64,000 nt of DNA, from contig SVAL01000006.1 in the NCBI GenBank assembly GCA_015059405.1, positions 31,110 through 95,109 on the forward strand. The letters are read 5' to 3'. Below, piece after piece: positions 1-10,535 of this stretch. A program made the position numbers and the translations under genes. Each line of letters begins with the position of its first letter. Position 1 is the first letter of the stretch. The notes under the pieces are model-generated. The model saw only the letters and a list, made by a program, of their open reading frames with translations, had not been told where the DNA came from and did no database searches. Source of the DNA: Bacillota bacterium. Its GTDB lineage: Bacteria > Bacillota_I > Bacilli_A > RF39 > UBA660.

Positions 1-1321
1 TTAAGTAGATTAATAATCTTTCAAATCCCATACCGAAACCACTATGTACACATCCACCATATTTTCTTAAGTTAATGTACCATTCAATAGTTTCACGATC
101 TACTTCCATTTCTTCAATTCTCTTAATTAATTTGTCATAATCTTCTTCACGTTGTGAACCACCCATTAATTCACCAGCACCTGGTACTTCTAAATCAACT
201 GCGGCAACTGTCTTACCATCGGGATTTTGTTTCATATAATATGCCTTAATATCTTTAGGCCAATTTGTAATGAATACTGGTCCATTAAAGTGTTCAGTAA
301 TATATTTTTCATGTTCTTTAGCAATATCTTCTCCATATTCTGGATTAAATTCCCATTTAACATCAGCATTTTTTAAGATAGTAATTGCTTCTTCATGTGT
401 AATTCTTGTAAAATTAGAATTTACTAATTTTGTTAATTTGTCTAATAATCCTTTTTCTACAAAATTATCTAAGAATGTTAATTCATCTTGTGCTCTTTCT
501 AAAACATAATTAACAACATATTTTAACATTTCTTCTTCGATATCCATTAAGCCATTTAAATCACAGAAAGCTATTTCTGGTTCTATCATCCAGAATTCAT
601 TGGCATGTGTTTTAGTATTTGAATTTTCTGTTCTAAAAGTTGGACCAAAAGTATAAATCTTCTTATATGCTAAAGCAAATGCTTCACCATGTAATTGACC
701 ACTTCCAGTAACAAAAGCTTTTTGACCAAATAAGTCTTTAGTCATATCTGCTTTACCATCTTCATCTTTTTCTATATTATCAAAATCTAGTGTAGTTATT
801 TTAAACATTTGGTCTGATCCTTCACAGTCAGCACAAGTTATTAATGGTGTATGTACATATACATATCCATTATTTTGAAAGTATTCATGAATGGCCATTG
901 CGGCTAAACTTCTAATTCTAAATACTGCTTGGAATAGATTTGTTCTTGGACGTAGATATGCTTGTTCCCTTAAGAATTCTCTTGAATGTCTTTTTGGTTG
1001 AATTGGATAGTTTTCTGGAGAATCTCCTAATAATTCTAATGATTCAACTTGAAGTTCAAAAGGTTGTCCTTCTTTTGGACTTTCAATTAATGTTCCTGTA
1101 ACACTTACAGCACTACCTACTCTTATTTTTTGAATATCATCAAAGTTTGATAAATTGTTATCATATACTACTTGTAAAGTTTTAAAACAAGTACCATCTG
1201 AAAAATCAATAAATCCAAATTCCTTTTGTTTACGATGATTTCTAACCCATCCATCTACAGTTATTTGTTTGTTTAAATATTCACTAGTATTTTTATACAC
1301 TTTTATTAAATCCATTTTCAT
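1..1321 (-). CDS. asnS: asparaginyl-tRNA synthetase, C-terminus cut by window edge
   Basis: Class II aminoacyl-tRNA synthetase that charges tRNA-Asn in the cytoplasm. The minus frame is open for 440 codons from ATG at 1321 to the left edge, so the ORF track misses it because no stop lies in the window. The N-terminal part is an OB-fold anticodon-binding domain and the last readable residues are the class II motif 3 region (GGCVHSGFGMGFERLLIYL). About 20-25 residues are probably missing. A consensus promoter ends about 25 bases upstream, leaving no room for a T-box leader. It follows the terminator of the pilus/secretion locus and is an independent transcription unit. An aspartyl enzyme is less likely given the overall organisation, but the subfamily is judged by eye. 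Confidence 0.93.
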   Translation of the reverse strand, partial: MKMDLIKVYKNTSEYLNKQITVDGWVRNHRKQKEFGFIDFSDGTCFKTLQVVYDNNLSNFDDIQKIRVGSAVSVTGTLIESPKEGQPFELQVESLELLGDSPENYPIQPKRHSREFLREQAYLRPRTNLFQAVFRIRSLAAMAIHEYFQNNGYVYVHTPLITCADCEGSDQMFKITTLDFDNIEKDEDGKADMTKDLFGQKAFVTGSGQLHGEAFALAYKKIYTFGPTFRTENSNTKTHANEFWMIEPEIAFCDLNGLMDIEEEMLKYVVNYVLERAQDELTFLDNFVEKGLLDKLTKLVNSNFTRITHEEAITILKNADVKWEFNPEYGEDIAKEHEKYITEHFNGPVFITNWPKDIKAYYMKQNPDGKTVAAVDLEVPGAGELMGGSQREEDYDKLIKRIEEMEVDRETIEWYINLRKYGGCVHSGFGMGFERLLIYL

Positions 1322-1347
1322 AATATCACTCTTTCCCTATAAACATT

Positions 1348-1376
1348 ATTTTATAATATTAAAAATATTCAGTCAA
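1348..1376 (-). promoter_or_regulatory. asnS promoter
   Basis: On the minus strand, TTGACT (-35) and TAAAAT (-10) are exactly 17 bases apart. The predicted start leaves a leader of roughly 20 nt before the asnS ATG, so no riboswitch or T-box fits. Confidence 0.6.
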
Positions 1377-1387
1377 TAAAGTACATA

Positions 1388-1422
1388 AAAAATAAGAAAA
1401 AGAATGATTAAAATCATTCTTT
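1388..1422 (-). terminator. terminator after the 300-aa gene, end of the secretion locus
   Basis: AAAGAATGATT and AATCATTCTTT form an 11-bp stem with a 2-base gap, followed on the minus strand by a T-rich run. It closes the long minus-strand gene series before the asnS promoter. Confidence 0.75.
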
Positions 1423-1430
1423 ATGCTTAA

Positions 1431-2333
1431 TTATTTTAATTTGTATGGATTAGAAGTGTCAAAGTTACCAGATGCTACAGCTTTATCGAAAATATTTTTT
1501 ACACGATTGAATCGGTCATTTTCTAACTTTATTCTTTCTTGTTCTGTAGTATAGTTTGCATTTTTATAGAAATTACCACTTAAATTAATTAATAATGAAT
1601 AATAGTCATTTGTAATTAAAGTATCTTTTTTGGTATAAAATAATTCATAATCAATGTATTCATTATTATTTTTGTAATCATCAAAGTGATTACTCATTAT
1701 TTCTAATGCTTTTACATTAATTTTATATACTTTTTCTTTGTCTGTTTTTGACATATTACCTAAATGAATTTGTTCAATATTTAAATCCGTATAAGTTAAT
1801 AATCTATCTCTTAGAGCCATATAGTCATTTATAAAACAAATATAATAGAAACTCTTATATCTTAGTTTTTGAATGATATCTCCTTCAGCACTAACAACAT
1901 ATTCATTAGTTACTACTTCAAAGTTATCTTTTATAGTTTTTTCTAATTTGTTAGCATATTGATCCAACTTTTTATCATATTCATCTAATCCTTTTAGATT
2001 AAATGTAAATCCAGTTCTAATATAAGAGTCTTTTCCATAATAAATATAATAGTTTTCTATATGCGAACCAACTATTTTTTCGAGGTCTTTTTTACTAACA
2101 TTTTCTTTAAAAATAGTATCGATTAATTCATTTATTTCTTTTTTTGTAACTTCTTCAGTTTGAATATCTTTTATAGGTTTATCTTTATCTTCTTCTCCTG
2201 GTTTATCACTGGGATTATCATGTGTTGGATTATCTTTTGGAGTTTCTTCTTTGTCGTTAATAATGAATACTACCCCTATCAATAAAACTAATACACCAAT
2301 TATTAATCCAATTAATCCTAATTTCTTATTCAT
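1431..2333 (-). CDS. membrane-anchored extracellular protein, unknown function
   Basis: 300 aa. Residues about 5-27 are a single hydrophobic segment after MNKK, followed by a Pro/Asp/Lys-rich linker (KDNPTHDNPSDKPGEEDKDK) and about 240 residues of charged, mostly helical soluble domain rich in Lys and Tyr. There is no lipobox Cys, so it is probably an N-terminally anchored protein facing outside. It is the last gene of the minus-strand series, 55 bases after the giant pilin-like gene, and ends at a strong terminator. No family is recognised. Its position suggests an accessory role for the surface structure, which is inference only. Confidence 0.7.
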   Translation of the reverse strand: MNKKLGLIGLIIGVLVLLIGVVFIINDKEETPKDNPTHDNPSDKPGEEDKDKPIKDIQTEEVTKKEINELIDTIFKENVSKKDLEKIVGSHIENYYIYYGKDSYIRTGFTFNLKGLDEYDKKLDQYANKLEKTIKDNFEVVTNEYVVSAEGDIIQKLRYKSFYYICFINDYMALRDRLLTYTDLNIEQIHLGNMSKTDKEKVYKINVKALEIMSNHFDDYKNNNEYIDYELFYTKKDTLITNDYYSLLINLSGNFYKNANYTTEQERIKLENDRFNRVKNIFDKAVASGNFDTSNPYKLK

Positions 2334-2388
2334 ATTATCACATTTAACTAATCAAAGGGAATTTTCCCTTTGATTAATTCCTTTCTTT

Positions 2389-5300
2389 TTATCCACTATT
2401 AGAACCACAGTTTCCTACATTATTACATGCGGTTGCTGTCATAGAAGGTTTACCACTACGTGCAAATCCAAACTCTGTTGTACTAAAGAATGCACACCCT
2501 AGAGTTATTCCAGATGATGCTTTTGGTGCACCATAATTATGAGTTCCAGTACCAACTCCCGAAATAGAAACTACTAAAGTTGAACCCGATTCTCTAAATC
2601 CCGAAGAAGTGTTTGAAATTGTAAATGTCCATTTATTATCCAACCATGAATATGCTGAACCTGACGGGCACTTAACATTTGATGCAACATGTCCATTAAA
2701 TGTAACAGTTGGTGTACCAGTGTCTATATTTTCAACTGTAAATCCACATTTGCGTGTTGCACCATTACTTCCCGTAATTGTTAATTCTTTATATCCTGAA
2801 CTTGTATATGTGTTACCAACTGCAGTACACGCTGTTCCATTTGGGTTTGTACATCCCACAGAAACATATTTAGATTTAGTCCATCCGCCAGTATGTCCAC
2901 TAATTGTTCCACATGTTGGAGCTATTGCTGTCCAACTTGCTGTTACTGTTCTATTTCCTCCTACTGTTGTTGAAGCAGTTACTTGTGTAGAACCATCATA
3001 CCAACCATTAAATGTGTAGTTAGCTCTTGTAGGAGTACATAGTGTTCCCCAAGTACTACCATAATTTGCAGTTTTTGATGAACATCCGCTTCCATTATTA
3101 TTATTATATGTAAGAGTATATGTATTAACATTATATATAGCATATAATGTAATAGATTTATCTCCACCAGTTAAATCACTCTTATAAGTTGTCGCTGCAT
3201 ATGATGTATCTTGACCATATGTCGTTCCTGTACCACTAGAATTCGTATTCCATCCAACAAATGAATATCCTGTTTTATATAATCCAAATGTTGAAGCATT
3301 ATATGGATCACTAGATGAACCATAATTAATTGTTTGATAGAATCTAGATCCTCCACTATATACATTATTACTACTTAAAGAGTAAGAACTTGAACTTATT
3401 GATGCACCATTAGCATTGTAGTAAATATATAATTTATTTATTCGCCATTGAGCATACAATGTTGTACCTGCTGTAAATTTACCACTTGATGAATAACTTG
3501 TACCAGATCCATCTGCTTTAGTATTCCATCCAGTGAATGTATATCCGGTTTTAGTAAATCCGTTTGAATTTAATGTACAACTAGCATTATATAAACATTG
3601 TTGTGCAGCTGTAGATCCACCTGTATTACCATTACCATTAAATGATACTGATACTTTACCAATTCTTGTAACTGTTACGTTACATGTATTTGTCCATCCA
3701 GCAGCATCTTTTACAAATCCATAATATGTTCTTCCAGATACGTCTGATGTAATTGTATCTGTTGAAACGCTATTATATGTAGTTGAATTTGTTGTAGACA
3801 TACCATAGTAAGAATGTCCAGATGGTGTCATTTTAATGTTAACTGTTGAGTAGAAAATACCTCCAGAGTTATCACCGGTTGCTTCTATTTTACATGATGG
3901 TGGTGTTGTATCTCTTTTTACAGTCTTACTACATGAATTAGTATTACCTGCATTATCTTTTACAAATCCGTAATATGTTGCACCACTAGTTTCCCAGTTA
4001 ATTGTTTGAGAAGTTGAACTATTGTAGGTTGCTGAATTACTTGAGTTTATACCGAAACTAGCAATATCACTAGTTGCATCACTTCTATTTAAAGTTAAAA
4101 CAACATTTGATTTATACCAACTATTATCTCCAAGGGTTCCTGTTGCGCTAAAGCTACATGATGGAGCAGTTGAATCTTTTTTAATTTTTGTTTGACACTT
4201 AGCTGTATTACCAGCGCTATCTTTAATATATCCGTAATATGTTGTTTCTCCCATATCATCACTTATGGTTTTCTCATATGACACACTAGTATCATAAGTT
4301 GCACTTGTTGATTTTGTTATACCAGTTTTTACTATTTCACTACCTGAATTAGTAACTCCTAATGTTAGTTTTACATTAGAGGTATACCAGCTATTATTTC
4401 CAACTGTACCACTTGGTGTTAATGTACAACTTGGAGCTTGTTTATCAATTCTAATCATTGATGAACTAATATTACAGTTACCTGCTTGGTCACAAATTCT
4501 TATATATACTAATTGATTTTTATCTTCACTAAATTCTAATGTTGTGAATGGTGAAACATTATATGAGTTTGCATATTTTGTCCAACTAGATTGATTCCAA
4601 CTATAATACCAATCTGCTAATCCTGAATATGCATCACTTGAACTTACTTTTAACTTAAAGCTTTGATTTGTCCAATTTCCATTATATGGATGTTCTATTG
4701 TTGGAACTGCTGGTTTAGAAGCGTCACGTTTAAATGTTTCAGATCTTGTATAAGTATTTCCTGCATCATCTTTAGCAAAACAATGATAAGTTTGAGAATT
4801 AGTATCTGTTGTTAGCTGTGTTGTTTTTTTACCATTGTAATTTACTGTTGATGAAGTTGTTAATCCATAACTATTTACCGCACTTCCACCTAAATCCATA
4901 GGATTCATTGTGATAGTTACATCACTTACAAACCAATTATTACTTCCTACAGTTCCTGTTGGAGTTATTGTACACATTGGTTTAACAGTATCTTTCTTAA
5001 CTGTTAATTGGCATGAACCAATATTTCCAGCTTTATCTTTTACATGACCATAATATATTTGACCATTTGTTTCATCTTCTTGTACTTTTGATGTTGCTTT
5101 ATTAAATGTTGCAGTTTTATTTGTAGTTAAATCATATGTAAGCACATCACTTGTTGCATCGCTTTTTGAACCAAAGCTAACTGTTACATTTGAGGTAAAC
5201 CAACCATTACTTCCAGCTGTACCACTTGGTGATAAGCTACATGTTGGTTTTGTTGCATCACGTTTAACTGTAATTTGACATTTACCAGTTAACCCAGCAT

Positions 5301-8300
5301 CATCTTTTACATATCCATAATATGTTTTACTTTTTGTATCTGATGATAAAGTCAACTCTTTAGTTCCACTATAACTAGGAGTTGTTGAAGTTGATAAGTT
5401 ATATGATGTTGCATCATCTGGTACAATTGTAAATTTAACATTTGATGTATACCAATCACTTAATCCTTTAGTACCTGATGGTGTAATTGTACATGTTGGT
5501 TCGGAAACATCTCTTTTTACTGTTACCTTACATGTATTTGTCCATCCTGCATTATCTTTTACATATCCATAATATGTAATACCATCTGTATCATCTTTTA
5601 ATATAACTTCTGTTGTTTCATTATATGTTGCTACTTCATTTCTTGTTAAGTCATAAGAATGTACTTTACTTGTATCATCATCTCTAGATATTGTTACTTT
5701 TACATCTGATATATACCAACTATTTGTACCTAATGTTCCAGTAGGAGTTAATGTACATGTTGGTTTTACAACGTCTTTCTTTACTGTAATATCACAAGTT
5801 CCAGTATTACCAGCATTATCTTTTACATATCCATAATACTTTTGACCTGTTGTATCTACAGTTTGTGTTTTACTTGATGTTTTTGCATATGTAGCACTTG
5901 ATGAAGTAGTTAAATCATAACTATGTACATCACTCAAATTATCTTTAGGCGTTAGAGTTAATGCTACATTACTTTTATACCAATTATCATTTCCTTTTGT
6001 TCCACTTGGAGTAATAGAACATGTTGGTTTTGTTGCATCTCTTTTTATAGTTTTTGTACATGTATTAGTATGACCTGCATCATCTTTTACAAATCCATAA
6101 TAAGTTATTGTTGCAACATCACTTGTTAATGATAGAGCACTATTACCACCATAACTTGCTGAATTTGTTGTTTTTAAATCATATCCTTTAACAGTACTTG
6201 TATCATCATTAGTGGTCATATTAAGAGCTACATTTGATGTATACCAACTATTACTTCCCATAGTACCTGTTGGTGTTATAGTACATGTTGGTTTTGTTGT
6301 ATCTCTTTTTACGGTTACGCTACAACTATTAACATGACCTGCATAGTCTTTTACGTATCCATAATATGTTTTTGTTTTTACATCCGTTGCTAAAGTATCG
6401 GTTGTTTTTGTTTTGTTATATGATGCAGTTGAAGAGTTAGTTAAATCATATGAAATAACATCACTTGTTGCATCACTTGTTGTTAAAGTTATACCAACGT
6501 TTGTTGTATACCAATCATTATTTCCTTTTGTACCACTTGGTGTTACAGTACATGATGGTTTTTTAGTATCTCTTTTTATTGTAATTTCACATTTATTTGT
6601 AAGACCAGCATTATCCTTTACATATGCATAATACTTTTGTCCAGTTGTATCTTTTGTTAAACTCATAGTTGTATTTTTACTATAAGTTACATTTGAACTT
6701 GTAGTTAAATCATACGAATTTACTTTACTTGTTGAATCTGATGTTGTTAATTTAATAGATACATCTCCTATATACCAACTGTTTGTACCTTGTGTACCTG
6801 TTGGTGTTATTTTACAAGATGGTATAGTTGTATCTCTTTTTACTGTAACTTGGCATGTTGCATTGTTTCCTGCTGTATCTTTTACAAATCCATAATATGT
6901 TTTACTAGTTATATCGGATTTTAAATATAGAGTTTTTGTTCCATTATAAGTAGTTGCTGATTCCTCTGACAACCCATAACCATTTACTTCACTACCATTA
7001 TCTTGAATATCAAGTGTTAATGTAACATTTGATGTAAACCAGTCATTTGTCCCAATTGTACCTGTTGGAACTACATCACAAGTTGGTTCTGTTTTATCAA
7101 TTCTTATCCATGTTGAACTAGTAGAACAGTGACCTGCTTTATCACAAACTCTAATATAAGCTAAGCTTTCTCTTTCTTTTGAGAAAGGAGATGTAATATA
7201 TGTTTCTTTTTCATAAGAATCATAGTCACCTTTATCGTATTTAGTCCATTCTGATTGATCGTAACTATAATACCAATAATCAATACCAGCTGTATTATCC
7301 TTAGAATTAACAGTTAAACTAAAACTTTTATTAGTCCATTCACCTTTAGTTGGATTTTCAATAGTTGGTACTGTTGGTTTAACTGTATCTCTTTTTACCT
7401 TAGTACCACAATTATTTATGTTTCCAGCATTATCTTTAACATATCCATAATAATCAATACCAGTTGTATCTGTTGTTAAACTCTTACTAGATACTTTATT
7501 GTAAGATGCTGTTGATGAATTTGTTAAGTCATATACGCTTACTTTACTTGTTGCATCTGTTGCTGCTAGTGAAATACTAACATTTGATGTGTACCAACCA
7601 TTATCTCCTTTAGTACCAGTTGGCGTTACTGTACAAGTTGGAGCTGTTGCATCTCTTTTAATATTAATTGAACATTTTCCAGTATTACCAGCATTATCTT
7701 TAACATATCCATAATAATCAACACCGGTTGTATCATCTTTTAATGATGATGATGCAGCTTTATTATATGTTGCTGTTGTTGATCTAGATAAATCATAACT
7801 AAGAACTTTACTTGTTGCATCATCTGTTGATAAAGCTATTGCAACATCTGAAGTATACCAATTGTTATCTCCAATTGTACCAGTTGGGTTGATACTACAA
7901 CTTGGTGCTGTTGCATCTCTTTTTACTGTAATATCACAAATATTGGTATTACCAGCTTTATCTACTACATGTCCATAATATGTCTTATTTGTTGAATCAG
8001 TACTTAATACTGATGTTGCTCTATTATTAAATGTTTGTGTTTTAGAATCAGTAATATCAAATTTACCAACACCACTTAAAACGTCAGTTTTTGTATCAAA
8101 GTTAAATGTTACATCAGATGTATACCAATTATCTAGTCCAATAGTACCAGATTTATTTAAAGTACACTCTGGTTTATGAGCATCTACTTTAATACTATAG
8201 TAATCTCCAGAATCACCTTTTTTACTACGATCATTTACGACTCTAAACTTTATTTCTTTATCAAAATCATTTTTTACTGTCCATGTACAACTTTTCTTAT

Positions 8301-9276
8301 CTGAACTTACTGTACAATTTGTTTCTATCCATTTTTTTCTAACTTCATCATAGTATTCAATATCTTTTAATGCTATAGCATCTATTACTTCTTTAACATC
8401 ATTTTTAGAATATGATATTTTTACTACCAAGTTGCTTGCCCATTCATCAGAACCATTACTATATACATCATTTTTCTTTTTTCCACTATAGATATTATCT
8501 ACACCATATTTCATCTCAATTTCTGGTTGATTATGTTTATAAATAACAGCTTGTTTTTGTAATGTTTCCCCACTTGGTAAAATATATCTTAAATTAATAA
8601 CTGTATTAACGTTTTGTCCAACTAATTCCCCAATATTTTGTGGATATAAAGCATCATTTTCATCATCACTTTCTTTTTTTGCTAAAACTTCACCATCGTT
8701 ATTTTTCTTAACAACATCATAAGTAAGTCTTAATTCATCACGAATGCTTTCTTCATTAGTACCATAATACACGTATAATTTTTTACCAACATCTTCTCTT
8801 AGTTCATACTCAATATTATTGTCATTCATCCATGCTGTATCACAATAATTATTTTTTTGACCAGTTGTATCAGTTGCATATTCATCTTGGCTACATTTTA
8901 AACAAGTTGTATAGTCATATTGCTTTTCACCAGTTTTTACAACTACTACATAACTATATGAAGTATCTGTACTATCACACTTTTTACCAAGATAGTCTTT
9001 TACTTCATCAATATACCCTTCTTTTTCAAGATCACTAACTTTAATCACTTTAGAATGAAATAGTTTTGTTGGTTTACTATATCTTCTATCAGTTACATAG
9101 TCTTTACTTGCTGAAACAACACTATTTTCTAACTTTTTATAATAATTAAGTCTAAAGTTAATTAATTGCTTATTAATAGCAGGTACTGCTATTAATATTA
9201 GTATTGCTAGAATTACTATTGCAGCAATAATTTCAACTAATGTATAACCTTTCTTATTTTTTAATTTTTTAAACAT
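2389..9276 (-). CDS. giant prepilin-like adhesin with about 17 Ig-like and 3 InlB-type repeats
   Basis: 2295 aa from the chosen ATG at 9276, which follows AGGCGG with good spacing; the track start at 9354 adds 26 residues, overlaps the upstream gene and hides the pilin leader. Residues 1-40 are a class III signal (MFKKLKNKKG/YTLVEIIAAIVILA) with prepilin-peptidase Gly, Glu at +5 in YTLVE and a hydrophobic helix. A pilin-like globular domain with a CxxC pair (CLKC) follows. Next come about 17 units of 85-90 residues (consensus TPTGT.G.N.WYTSNV, then YYGYVKDNAGNT and C..TVKRD), most with two Cys that could pair. Three InlB/Flg_new-like repeats (GYTFTGWNTKADGSGTSY) and a Cys-containing tail finish it. 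Ordinary pilins are under 250 aa. It is probably a pilus-tip or wall-spanning adhesin. It needs a prepilin peptidase, and none is in the window. Confidence 0.85.
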   Translation of the reverse strand: MFKKLKNKKGYTLVEIIAAIVILAILILIAVPAINKQLINFRLNYYKKLENSVVSASKDYVTDRRYSKPTKLFHSKVIKVSDLEKEGYIDEVKDYLGKKCDSTDTSYSYVVVVKTGEKQYDYTTCLKCSQDEYATDTTGQKNNYCDTAWMNDNNIEYELREDVGKKLYVYYGTNEESIRDELRLTYDVVKKNNDGEVLAKKESDDENDALYPQNIGELVGQNVNTVINLRYILPSGETLQKQAVIYKHNQPEIEMKYGVDNIYSGKKKNDVYSNGSDEWASNLVVKISYSKNDVKEVIDAIALKDIEYYDEVRKKWIETNCTVSSDKKSCTWTVKNDFDKEIKFRVVNDRSKKGDSGDYYSIKVDAHKPECTLNKSGTIGLDNWYTSDVTFNFDTKTDVLSGVGKFDITDSKTQTFNNRATSVLSTDSTNKTYYGHVVDKAGNTNICDITVKRDATAPSCSINPTGTIGDNNWYTSDVAIALSTDDATSKVLSYDLSRSTTATYNKAASSSLKDDTTGVDYYGYVKDNAGNTGKCSINIKRDATAPTCTVTPTGTKGDNGWYTSNVSISLAATDATSKVSVYDLTNSSTASYNKVSSKSLTTDTTGIDYYGYVKDNAGNINNCGTKVKRDTVKPTVPTIENPTKGEWTNKSFSLTVNSKDNTAGIDYWYYSYDQSEWTKYDKGDYDSYEKETYITSPFSKERESLAYIRVCDKAGHCSTSSTWIRIDKTEPTCDVVPTGTIGTNDWFTSNVTLTLDIQDNGSEVNGYGLSEESATTYNGTKTLYLKSDITSKTYYGFVKDTAGNNATCQVTVKRDTTIPSCKITPTGTQGTNSWYIGDVSIKLTTSDSTSKVNSYDLTTSSNVTYSKNTTMSLTKDTTGQKYYAYVKDNAGLTNKCEITIKRDTKKPSCTVTPSGTKGNNDWYTTNVGITLTTSDATSDVISYDLTNSSTASYNKTKTTDTLATDVKTKTYYGYVKDYAGHVNSCSVTVKRDTTKPTCTITPTGTMGSNSWYTSNVALNMTTNDDTSTVKGYDLKTTNSASYGGNSALSLTSDVATITYYGFVKDDAGHTNTCTKTIKRDATKPTCSITPSGTKGNDNWYKSNVALTLTPKDNLSDVHSYDLTTSSSATYAKTSSKTQTVDTTGQKYYGYVKDNAGNTGTCDITVKKDVVKPTCTLTPTGTLGTNSWYISDVKVTISRDDDTSKVHSYDLTRNEVATYNETTEVILKDDTDGITYYGYVKDNAGWTNTCKVTVKRDVSEPTCTITPSGTKGLSDWYTSNVKFTIVPDDATSYNLSTSTTPSYSGTKELTLSSDTKSKTYYGYVKDDAGLTGKCQITVKRDATKPTCSLSPSGTAGSNGWFTSNVTVSFGSKSDATSDVLTYDLTTNKTATFNKATSKVQEDETNGQIYYGHVKDKAGNIGSCQLTVKKDTVKPMCTITPTGTVGSNNWFVSDVTITMNPMDLGGSAVNSYGLTTSSTVNYNGKKTTQLTTDTNSQTYHCFAKDDAGNTYTRSETFKRDASKPAVPTIEHPYNGNWTNQSFKLKVSSSDAYSGLADWYYSWNQSSWTKYANSYNVSPFTTLEFSEDKNQLVYIRICDQAGNCNISSSMIRIDKQAPSCTLTPSGTVGNNSWYTSNVKLTLGVTNSGSEIVKTGITKSTSATYDTSVSYEKTISDDMGETTYYGYIKDSAGNTAKCQTKIKKDSTAPSCSFSATGTLGDNSWYKSNVVLTLNRSDATSDIASFGINSSNSATYNSSTSQTINWETSGATYYGFVKDNAGNTNSCSKTVKRDTTPPSCKIEATGDNSGGIFYSTVNIKMTPSGHSYYGMSTTNSTTYNSVSTDTITSDVSGRTYYGFVKDAAGWTNTCNVTVTRIGKVSVSFNGNGNTGGSTAAQQCLYNASCTLNSNGFTKTGYTFTGWNTKADGSGTSYSSSGKFTAGTTLYAQWRINKLYIYYNANGASISSSSYSLSSNNVYSGGSRFYQTINYGSSSDPYNASTFGLYKTGYSFVGWNTNSSGTGTTYGQDTSYAATTYKSDLTGGDKSITLYAIYNVNTYTLTYNNNNGSGCSSKTANYGSTWGTLCTPTRANYTFNGWYDGSTQVTASTTVGGNRTVTASWTAIAPTCGTISGHTGGWTKSKYVSVGCTNPNGTACTAVGNTYTSSGYKELTITGSNGATRKCGFTVENIDTGTPTVTFNGHVASNVKCPSGSAYSWLDNKWTFTISNTSSGFRESGSTLVVSISGVGTGTHNYGAPKASSGITLGCAFFSTTEFGFARSGKPSMTATACNNVGNCGSNSG
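3660..8171 (-). repeat. tandem coding repeat array (about 17 Ig-like units of about 265 bp)
   Basis: Inside the giant adhesin gene a unit of 85-90 codons recurs about 17 times. Two units (around 7100-7390 and 4440-4690) are of a second type (TNKSFSLTV..WYYS..QS.WTKY). The units differ in sequence, so the array is old rather than a recent slippage product. Three InlB-like repeats follow at about 2935-3659. Confidence 0.85.
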
Positions 9277-9292
9277 ATGAGCACCGCCTATT

Positions 9293-10525
9293 CTACTCTT
9301 CTTCTGTTTTATTGTACATGTGATAAATATTAGTATTATTATATTTAAATTCATTATTTTCTACTAATATATCAACACCATACTTATCATATCTATATAG
9401 GTAATTATCAACAATGTAATAAATTCTTCCTTCTTCTACTTGAAGATTACTATAATTTTGATTTAATTCTAGTAATAAAACTCTTTTAGTTAAATCTTTT
9501 TTATATGTTTTATATACTTTATTACCAACTAAAGTATAATAATAATTTTTAGTTTCAAATATCTCATCATACTTATAATTTAATTCAATTGTCTTTTTAG
9601 TTTCATAAAACTTGATTCTATCTTTAGTAAAATCAGTTACACTTGCATCAACCCATTTACCATCTACATATTTTTTAAATCCCTTATCAACATCTCCCAA
9701 TACTTTATAAGTACCATTAGGATTAATTTCATACTCTGTTTTATAGGTTAAATCAAAGACATATAATTTATTATCAATAACTCCAATATTATATAATTTG
9801 TTTGATAATGGATTATCAAAATAAATTATTTCTTGTTGTAATTTAATACTATCTACTAATAAATATTTAGGAGTTGGTTTACCATATTCTGTAATTGGTA
9901 CTAAGAAAAAGTTATCTATAAATACTCCTAGTTCATTTTTATAAACATCTTGATTTGAAAAACTATAATCTTCAAAAATTCCTTGATTGAATACTGTTAC
10001 TTTTTTGTATTGATATAAACTTAAATATTCATTAGAATAAAAGTTATTTGTATAAAAATGAACTTCTTTATCACTTGTTTTATTAGTATTATCTGTTTTA
10101 TAAGAATCTTCTTGTTTAAGTTTTACTAAAAATTCACTAATATCAACTCTTTTATTAACATAGTCATATGAATATACTTCTTTGCCATCACTACAAAATA
10201 TTTCTAATTCTTTTTTATCTTTAGTTACCGGATGAATACAAAGATAATTATCTTTTTCATAAAATTTTATATCTTTTATTATTCTTTTTTGTTTATTATA
10301 ATTATTTTCAATATAATAATAAAATTCTTTTTTATCTTGATTGATTGTGATGTAGTATCCATCATCTTTTTCGTGTTTACGATATTCTTCTTCTATTTCA
10401 AATTCTTTATCTTTTGATAATATCTTATATTCTACCTCATGACTTTGTTCAAAGAAGATGATTACAAATTGATATATAAGAACAAAAATTAAAAATATTA
10501 ACGCAAACGAGAATGCTCTTTTCAT
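9293..10525 (-). CDS. membrane-anchored extracellular protein, possibly beta-propeller
   Basis: 410 aa. MKRAF then a hydrophobic stretch at about residues 5-25 anchors it; the rest is soluble and rich in Tyr, Lys, Asn and Asp. Recurring short beta-like stretches (KEFYYYIENN, KLYVFDLTYK, NYYYTLVGNKVYKTYKK, GRIYYIVDNYLYRYDKYG) resemble propeller-type repeats of the DUF5050 kind, a weak resemblance. It lies 10 bases after the thioredoxin-like gene and 16 bases before the giant adhesin start, so all three are likely co-transcribed. No catalytic motif is seen. A role in assembling or anchoring the adhesin is inference. Confidence 0.6.
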   Translation of the reverse strand: MKRAFSFALIFLIFVLIYQFVIIFFEQSHEVEYKILSKDKEFEIEEEYRKHEKDDGYYITINQDKKEFYYYIENNYNKQKRIIKDIKFYEKDNYLCIHPVTKDKKELEIFCSDGKEVYSYDYVNKRVDISEFLVKLKQEDSYKTDNTNKTSDKEVHFYTNNFYSNEYLSLYQYKKVTVFNQGIFEDYSFSNQDVYKNELGVFIDNFFLVPITEYGKPTPKYLLVDSIKLQQEIIYFDNPLSNKLYNIGVIDNKLYVFDLTYKTEYEINPNGTYKVLGDVDKGFKKYVDGKWVDASVTDFTKDRIKFYETKKTIELNYKYDEIFETKNYYYTLVGNKVYKTYKKDLTKRVLLLELNQNYSNLQVEEGRIYYIVDNYLYRYDKYGVDILVENNEFKYNNTNIYHMYNKTEEE

Positions 10526-10535
10526 ATGTCACCTA

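Noticed and set aside
1322-1400. T-box leader before asnS
   Set aside because: The promoter leaves a leader of only about 20 nt.
3660-8171. Regular repeats as a CRISPR array
   Set aside because: Units of about 265 bp are diverged and coding throughout; no short identical repeats with unique spacers.
2609-9038. Small ORFs inside the giant adhesin (2609, 2979, 3171, 3533, 6413, 8832)
   Set aside because: They are shadows of the repeat-coding frame, low complexity, with no ribosome sites.
2389-9354. Taking the giant gene start at 9354
   Set aside because: It overlaps the 410-aa gene and hides the prepilin leader; ATG at 9276 has a ribosome site.
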